Assembly (NCBI GenBank): GCA_905215015.1
Contig: CAJMOS010000018.1
Span: forward strand, 1 to 32,500
DNA from: an uncultured bacterium
Lineage (GTDB): Bacteria > Spirochaetota > Spirochaetia > Sphaerochaetales > Sphaerochaetaceae
DNA: 32,500 nt
Direction of reading: 5' to 3'
The notes under the pieces are model-generated. The model was given only the letters and a program-made list of their open reading frames with translations, did no database searches and was not told the DNA's origin. Shown here piece by piece: positions 31,384-32,500 of the stretch (positions are counted from its first letter, which is position 1; each line of letters begins with the position of its first letter). A program made the position numbers and the translations under genes.

Positions 31384-31459
31384 CCTATGGTCTTACCCCA
31401 TTGCCTGATTGTCTCGGTGTTGCGTGCAGGTACACCACGGAACGAAATCCCGCCCTACC

Positions 31460-32191
31460 TCATCGTTTCCGGAACTCTTCGGGGTGATCGTGCTCGAACA
31501 TGTCGGTCGGGATGCTGGTTGCGTAGTCAATCAGACCCTTGTCGCGCAGGATCGCCCCCGAGACGTAGTAGCCGGCCTTCTGCAGGGCATGCACCATGTC
31601 CGGGGTCAGGTTGTTGACGTAGGTCAGGTAGACGAGGGCGTCCATTTCCTTCATCAGCCCTACCGGGTCGGTCGGGACAAAGGGGACGATCAGTCCGATG
31701 TCGAACCGCTTGTCGAGGGCATGCAACTTCTGCAGGACCTGGAAGTCGATGCCGAACGCCTCGACCTGCTCCAGCATGCCCTCCTCTCGGACGATGCCGT
31801 CAAGATAGGAGACAAGGCGCATGTTCTGCCCGTGGGTCCTATAGGGCAGGCTCTTCAGCTCCAGAGCGAAGTACGCGTGGTGTTTCTTGCCCCATTGCAT
31901 CGCCTCCCGCAGGGTCGGCACCTGGAATGCCTTGCGCATCTCCTGGAAGGTGTGGTCCTGCACCAGACCCTGCATGCCGGTCTTCTCCCTGACGTCGATG
32001 TCATGGAAGACGATGGGCACGTCGTCCTTGGTCAGCTGGATGTCGATCTCCAGGTAGCTCGCCCCGCGCCTCAGTCCTTCCGCCATCGCCTCCAAGCTGT
32101 TTTCCTGATACTGGCAGGTGCAGCCCCGATGGCCTCCAATCAACGGGAAGGAATCCCCGCTCCTCCGATGTGCCTCAAGCAGGTTTCTCAT
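31460..32191 (-). CDS. Glycerophosphodiester phosphodiesterase
   Basis: A 243-residue GDPD-family enzyme that splits glycerophosphodiesters into glycerol 3-phosphate and an alcohol. The active site is readable: GGHRG (His21, Arg22), YQENSLEA (Glu30), LEIDIQLTKD (Glu48, Asp50) and VFHD (His63), with LELKSLP further on. No signal peptide, so it acts in the cytoplasm, like UgpQ. Its ATG overlaps the stop of an ABC importer ATPase gene, which suggests that imported diesters are split straight away. GC content is back to the level of the chromosome. Confidence 0.92.
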   Translation of the reverse strand: MRNLLEAHRRSGDSFPLIGGHRGCTCQYQENSLEAMAEGLRRGASYLEIDIQLTKDDVPIVFHDIDVREKTGMQGLVQDHTFQEMRKAFQVPTLREAMQWGKKHHAYFALELKSLPYRTHGQNMRLVSYLDGIVREEGMLEQVEAFGIDFQVLQKLHALDKRFDIGLIVPFVPTDPVGLMKEMDALVYLTYVNNLTPDMVHALQKAGYYVSGAILRDKGLIDYATSIPTDMFEHDHPEEFRKR

Positions 32192-32500
32192 TTGTCCAAC
32201 GCCTCGAAATCGACGATGTTGCGCCCCTCGGGCAACAGGAACACGTTGTACCTGCCACCGAGCGACAGGTAGACGTCGCCTTTTTCCTGGGCCTTTTGCT
32301 TCAAAGCCGCATACATGCCTTTGTCCGGATAGGTGACCCGGACCTCGGCATCCCCCACCTCGCCATAGACGAGCAGTTCCTTGCCCAGGTTCTCGACGAT
32401 ATGCATCCTCATCGGCACCACATGCCTTTCGTCCTTTTCCATCGCAAGCGAAAGCATATGGGGCCGGATGCCGATCTTGATGTGTTTGCCCGAAGCATCC
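32188..32500 (-). CDS. ABC importer ATPase, C-terminal end (UgpC/MalK type), partial
   Basis: Only the last 104 codons lie in the window; the gene continues past its right edge. IGIRPHMLSLAMEK and the following strands are the C-terminal OB/TOBE domain of ATPases that drive sugar or glycerol-3-phosphate importers. The ATPase core itself is outside. Overlap with the phosphodiesterase gene suits a ugp-like operon (UgpC followed by UgpQ), though MalK-type ATPases serve several permeases. Confidence 0.82.
   Translation of the reverse strand, partial: DASGKHIKIGIRPHMLSLAMEKDERHVVPMRMHIVENLGKELLVYGEVGDAEVRVTYPDKGMYAALKQKAQEKGDVYLSLGGRYNVFLLPEGRNIVDFEALDK

Overview
The window is most likely a chromosomal segment of a Gram-negative-type spirochaete, probably Sphaerochaeta or a relative. 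This is inferred from the gene mix (orphan DbpA-type RNA-binding protein, secreted MA-type metalloprotease with a barrel-like C-terminus, DUF1538 with a PII-like partner, cobamide salvage without corrin synthesis) and from overall protein similarity. No rRNA or other taxonomic marker is present. The flanks (about 1-23.5 kb and 31.4-32.5 kb) are GC-rich, compact and intact. The stretch from about 23.6 to 31.4 kb is visibly AT-richer and full of broken genes.

Region by region. (1) 0.1-1.4 kb, plus strand: a DbpA-domain RNA-binding protein and a metallo-beta-lactamase-fold hydrolase, closed by a bidirectional terminator. (2) 1.4-5.9 kb, minus strand: a seven-gene operon read cobT, cbiR, cobU, cobS, thrH, a two-helix membrane protein, then dksA/traR. 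The first four genes carry out nucleotide-loop exchange and assembly of cobamides from salvaged corrinoid. The HAD phosphatase ThrH lies directly behind cobS, and no cobC phosphatase is visible. (3) 5.9-10.8 kb: a YdcZ-type transporter; a minus-strand pair of AI-2E-type permease and cluster-less MutY-like glycosylase; and a plus-strand pair of TrmJ-type tRNA methyltransferase and DUF362 ferredoxin-like protein. (4) 10.8-15.3 kb, minus strand: the large secreted metalloprotease, nagB and mnmA. (5) 15.5-20.3 kb: a DUF2188 protein, a TauE/SafE permease coupled to an Rsm22-like methyltransferase, a divergent ThyX-like protein and an ABC half-transporter. (6) 20.6-23.5 kb: a duplicated carboxymuconolactone-decarboxylase-fold protein, and an operon of a fused DUF1538 transporter with a tandem PII-like protein.

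(7) 23.8-31.3 kb is a decayed restriction/defence island. It holds a methylase fragment, a DUF262/DUF1524 gene with an in-frame stop and lost 5' end, an hsdS that has lost its first half, an intact hsdM, a residue of an XRE-type regulator, a DUF2075 fragment and an intact DUF4143 ATPase. No hsdR is visible. (8) 31.4-32.5 kb, minus strand: a glycerophosphodiester phosphodiesterase coupled to the C-terminal end of an ABC sugar/glycerol-phosphate importer ATPase that runs off the window.

A feature crossing these regions is that many genes at the head of a transcription unit lack a ribosome binding site and instead have a -10-like hexamer ending 6-7 bases before the start codon. Genes inside operons usually have a Shine-Dalgarno sequence or overlap the gene before. 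This points to widespread leaderless transcription.
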